Below, in pieces: positions 51,203 to 52,717 of a stretch of DNA of 52,717 nt; position 1 is the first letter of the stretch; the number at the start of each line of letters is the position of its first letter. Source of the DNA: Woeseiaceae bacterium (GTDB lineage: Bacteria > Pseudomonadota > Gammaproteobacteria > Steroidobacterales > Woeseiaceae); the NCBI GenBank assembly GCA_024640365.1, contig JAHEFE010000018.1:1-52717 (forward strand), in the 5' to 3' direction. Under the pieces are notes generated by a model. That model did not search any database. It was not told where the DNA came from and worked only from the letters and a program-made list of their open reading frames with translations. A program made the position numbers and the translations under genes.

Positions 51203-52717
51203 CTAGCTCGCTCTCAACACATCAATTGGCGGAGCATTAATAGCACCACGAGCAGCGATGAACCCACTTAAGCACACAACGAGCAAACCACCAGCTAAAC
51301 CCACCAACCACAGGACCGGACTAAAGTGATACTCCAGTTCAAACACGCGGCTGGACACCAGATATGCCAACAGTGAAGCACCGCATGCGGCAAGCACGCC
51401 GGCGGCTAAGCCAAGCGCAGCGAACTCTGTAATCACACCGAGCAAAACGGTCCTGCGCCGCACACCCAGTGCACGCAATAGCGCGCTTTCATAACGACGC
51501 TCATCGATAGTTGATTGCACAGCCGCAAACAAAACGACTATGCCGGCCGCAAGCGTAAACGCAAAAACGGTTTGGACCGCCAGACTTGCCTTGTCGAGAA
51601 TGCTTCTGATTTGCTCCAACACCGCATTGATATCAATGATAGAAACACTAGGGTGCGCCCTGACCGTGCGCAGGAGAACCCCTTTTTGATCGTCGGGTAC
51701 TCGTAAACTTGTCACATAAGTAGCTGGGAAATCGTCCAGGGCACCAGGTGATAACACCATGAAGAAATTTGGCTGGAATGAATCCCAGTTGATCTCACGA
51801 AAGCTGCTGACGCGAACCTCTACTTCCTGACCAGCAACGAGAAACCGCAATTTATCGCCAAGTACGAGGCCCATTTCAGTGGCGGCGTTCTCCTCGACGG
51901 AAACCAGGGGTTCGCCGCGATATCCATTCGGCCACCACTCCCCCGCGGTTAGCGTGTTGCTGGGATCGAGCTCGGCCAGCCAGGTGAGGTTTGCCTCGCG
52001 ATTTGCCATACCGCTACCCTCGGGTTCGGGGTAGACGCGAGTCTTGACGGACTCACCGTTGATCGTAATCATGCGCGCCCTGACCAACGGCACAAATTCC
52101 GGCCGTTGTGTCCCGCCTGCCTGGAGTATCGCAGCTACATCTTCGCGCTCATCCGGCTGAATATTTATGAAGAAGTGATCCGGCGCCTCGGCGTCGATAC
52201 TCTGGCGCCAACTCTGCAATAAATCCGTGCGCACTATGGTCAGCAGTAGCAAGACAGTGAGACCCAGGCCAAATGCCACGACCTGAATAGCACTATCCCG
52301 GCCACGGCGCGCCACATTCGCAAGGCCATAGCGCCAGGCAACCCCAACGCCACCACGAAACCGGCCCATAAGGGCAACCAGCAATCGCCCGGCCGCATAA
52401 AGCACCGCGGAGACTCCCACCATACCACCCAGCACATAGAGCAGCAGACGCAAATCTCCCACCGCCTCGTACAACAAAACACTCACAGCAAACAATGCTA
52501 CTGACGCCACTAAAATGCGCGATGGCGACGGCGGCATTACATCATGTCGTAACACGCGCAGCGGGGGCGTGTTACGCAGCTGTAACAATGATGGCAACGC
52601 AAATCCCACTAATAATAGCGCCGCACTACCACTGGCAAGCCACACCGGCGCCATGCTGGCCGCCGGCAAATCATCGGCGACAATTCCCGAAAGAAAGCGG
52701 GCAAGTAGTTCCTCGGC
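51203..52717 (-). CDS. FtsX-like ABC transporter permease, N-terminus outside the window
   Basis: The frame stays open to the window edge, so at least the N-terminal third is missing. Visible are a helix (about G-F-A-L-P-S-L-L-Q-L), L-R-V-L-R-H-D, two further helices, a periplasmic domain and the C-terminal FtsX domain of four helices (V-Q-T-V-F-A-F-T-L-A-A-G-I-V-V; E-S-A-L-L-R-A-L-G-V-R-R-R; I-T-E-F-A-A-L-G-L-A-A-G). The type with two FtsX domains matches YbbP-like permeases that work with a LolD/YbbA-like ATPase and are linked to lipoprotein or membrane handling. Confidence 0.9.
   Translation of the reverse strand, partial: AEELLARFLSGIVADDLPAASMAPVWLASGSAALLLVGFALPSLLQLRNTPPLRVLRHDVMPPSPSRILVASVALFAVSVLLYEAVGDLRLLLYVLGGMVGVSAVLYAAGRLLVALMGRFRGGVGVAWRYGLANVARRGRDSAIQVVAFGLGLTVLLLLTIVRTDLLQSWRQSIDAEAPDHFFINIQPDEREDVAAILQAGGTQRPEFVPLVRARMITINGESVKTRVYPEPEGSGMANREANLTWLAELDPSNTLTAGEWWPNGYRGEPLVSVEENAATEMGLVLGDKLRFLVAGQEVEVRVSSFREINWDSFQPNFFMVLSPGALDDFPATYVTSLRVPDDQKGVLLRTVRAHPSVSIIDINAVLEQIRSILDKASLAVQTVFAFTLAAGIVVLFAAVQSTIDERRYESALLRALGVRRRTVLLGVITEFAALGLAAGVLAACGASLLAYLVSSRVFELEYHFSPVLWLVGLAGGLLVVCLSGFIAARGAINAPPIDVLRAS

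Overview
The window is a stretch of a gammaproteobacterial chromosome. The evidence is a complete trpEGDCFBA operon, the mutY-yggX pair, yajQ, ppc and ycgN, together with many outer-membrane and TPR proteins. The gene content recalls marine Woeseiales/Steroidobacterales-type bacteria, but that placement is inference. Nearly all DNA is coding. I see no insertion sequence, prophage, CRISPR array or toxin-antitoxin locus.

Layout. 1-3470 (+): the 3' part of an autotransporter, then a DUF4810/DUF799 envelope pair. 3471-4088: terminators, a diverged 116-bp direct duplication, a run of small hairpins and tRNA-Phe. 4089-13490 (-): a ten-gene operon with a thioredoxin-like protein, a coiled-coil periplasmic protein, three TPR proteins, a small secreted protein, one ExbB/TolQ, two ExbD/TolR and a TonB-like AgmX/PglI protein. 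It resembles the Agl-Glt machinery of Myxococcus. Its leader holds a class I cyclic-di-GMP riboswitch (about 13580-13668). 13825-20797 (-): ApbE, DUF3570, DUF4266, TlpA, two beta-barrel proteins and an HzsA-like haem lipoprotein. 20990-26405 (+): a divergent operon of two further CxxCH proteins and a Tat-exported DUF1501-like protein. 26484-30625 (-): asmA-like, SRPBCC, mutY and yggX. 30848-32936 (-): an ECF sigma factor, a putative anti-sigma factor and a DUF4097 protein. 33191-35281 (+): a GGDEF-EAL protein with a degenerate EAL half. 35317-42362 (-): DUF2007 and the trp operon, preceded by a leader peptide with three tandem Trp codons, an attenuator and three 51-bp repeats. 42414-52717: an SLC13-type carrier, a ribonucleotide-reductase-like protein of unknown role, yajQ, ppc, ycgN, a 2-hydroxyacid dehydrogenase, a NUDIX hydrolase and a truncated FtsX-type permease.

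How the parts connect. Cyclic-di-GMP appears three times: the riboswitch, a probable diguanylate cyclase and YajQ. The most interesting reading is that a PMF-driven, envelope-spanning Agl/Glt-like complex is controlled by cyclic-di-GMP at the RNA level. Next to it lies a large block of exported redox proteins (ApbE, TlpA, CxxCH proteins) that looks like an undescribed surface or periplasmic electron-transfer or assembly module. All functional statements for these two blocks are inference from family membership and gene order.
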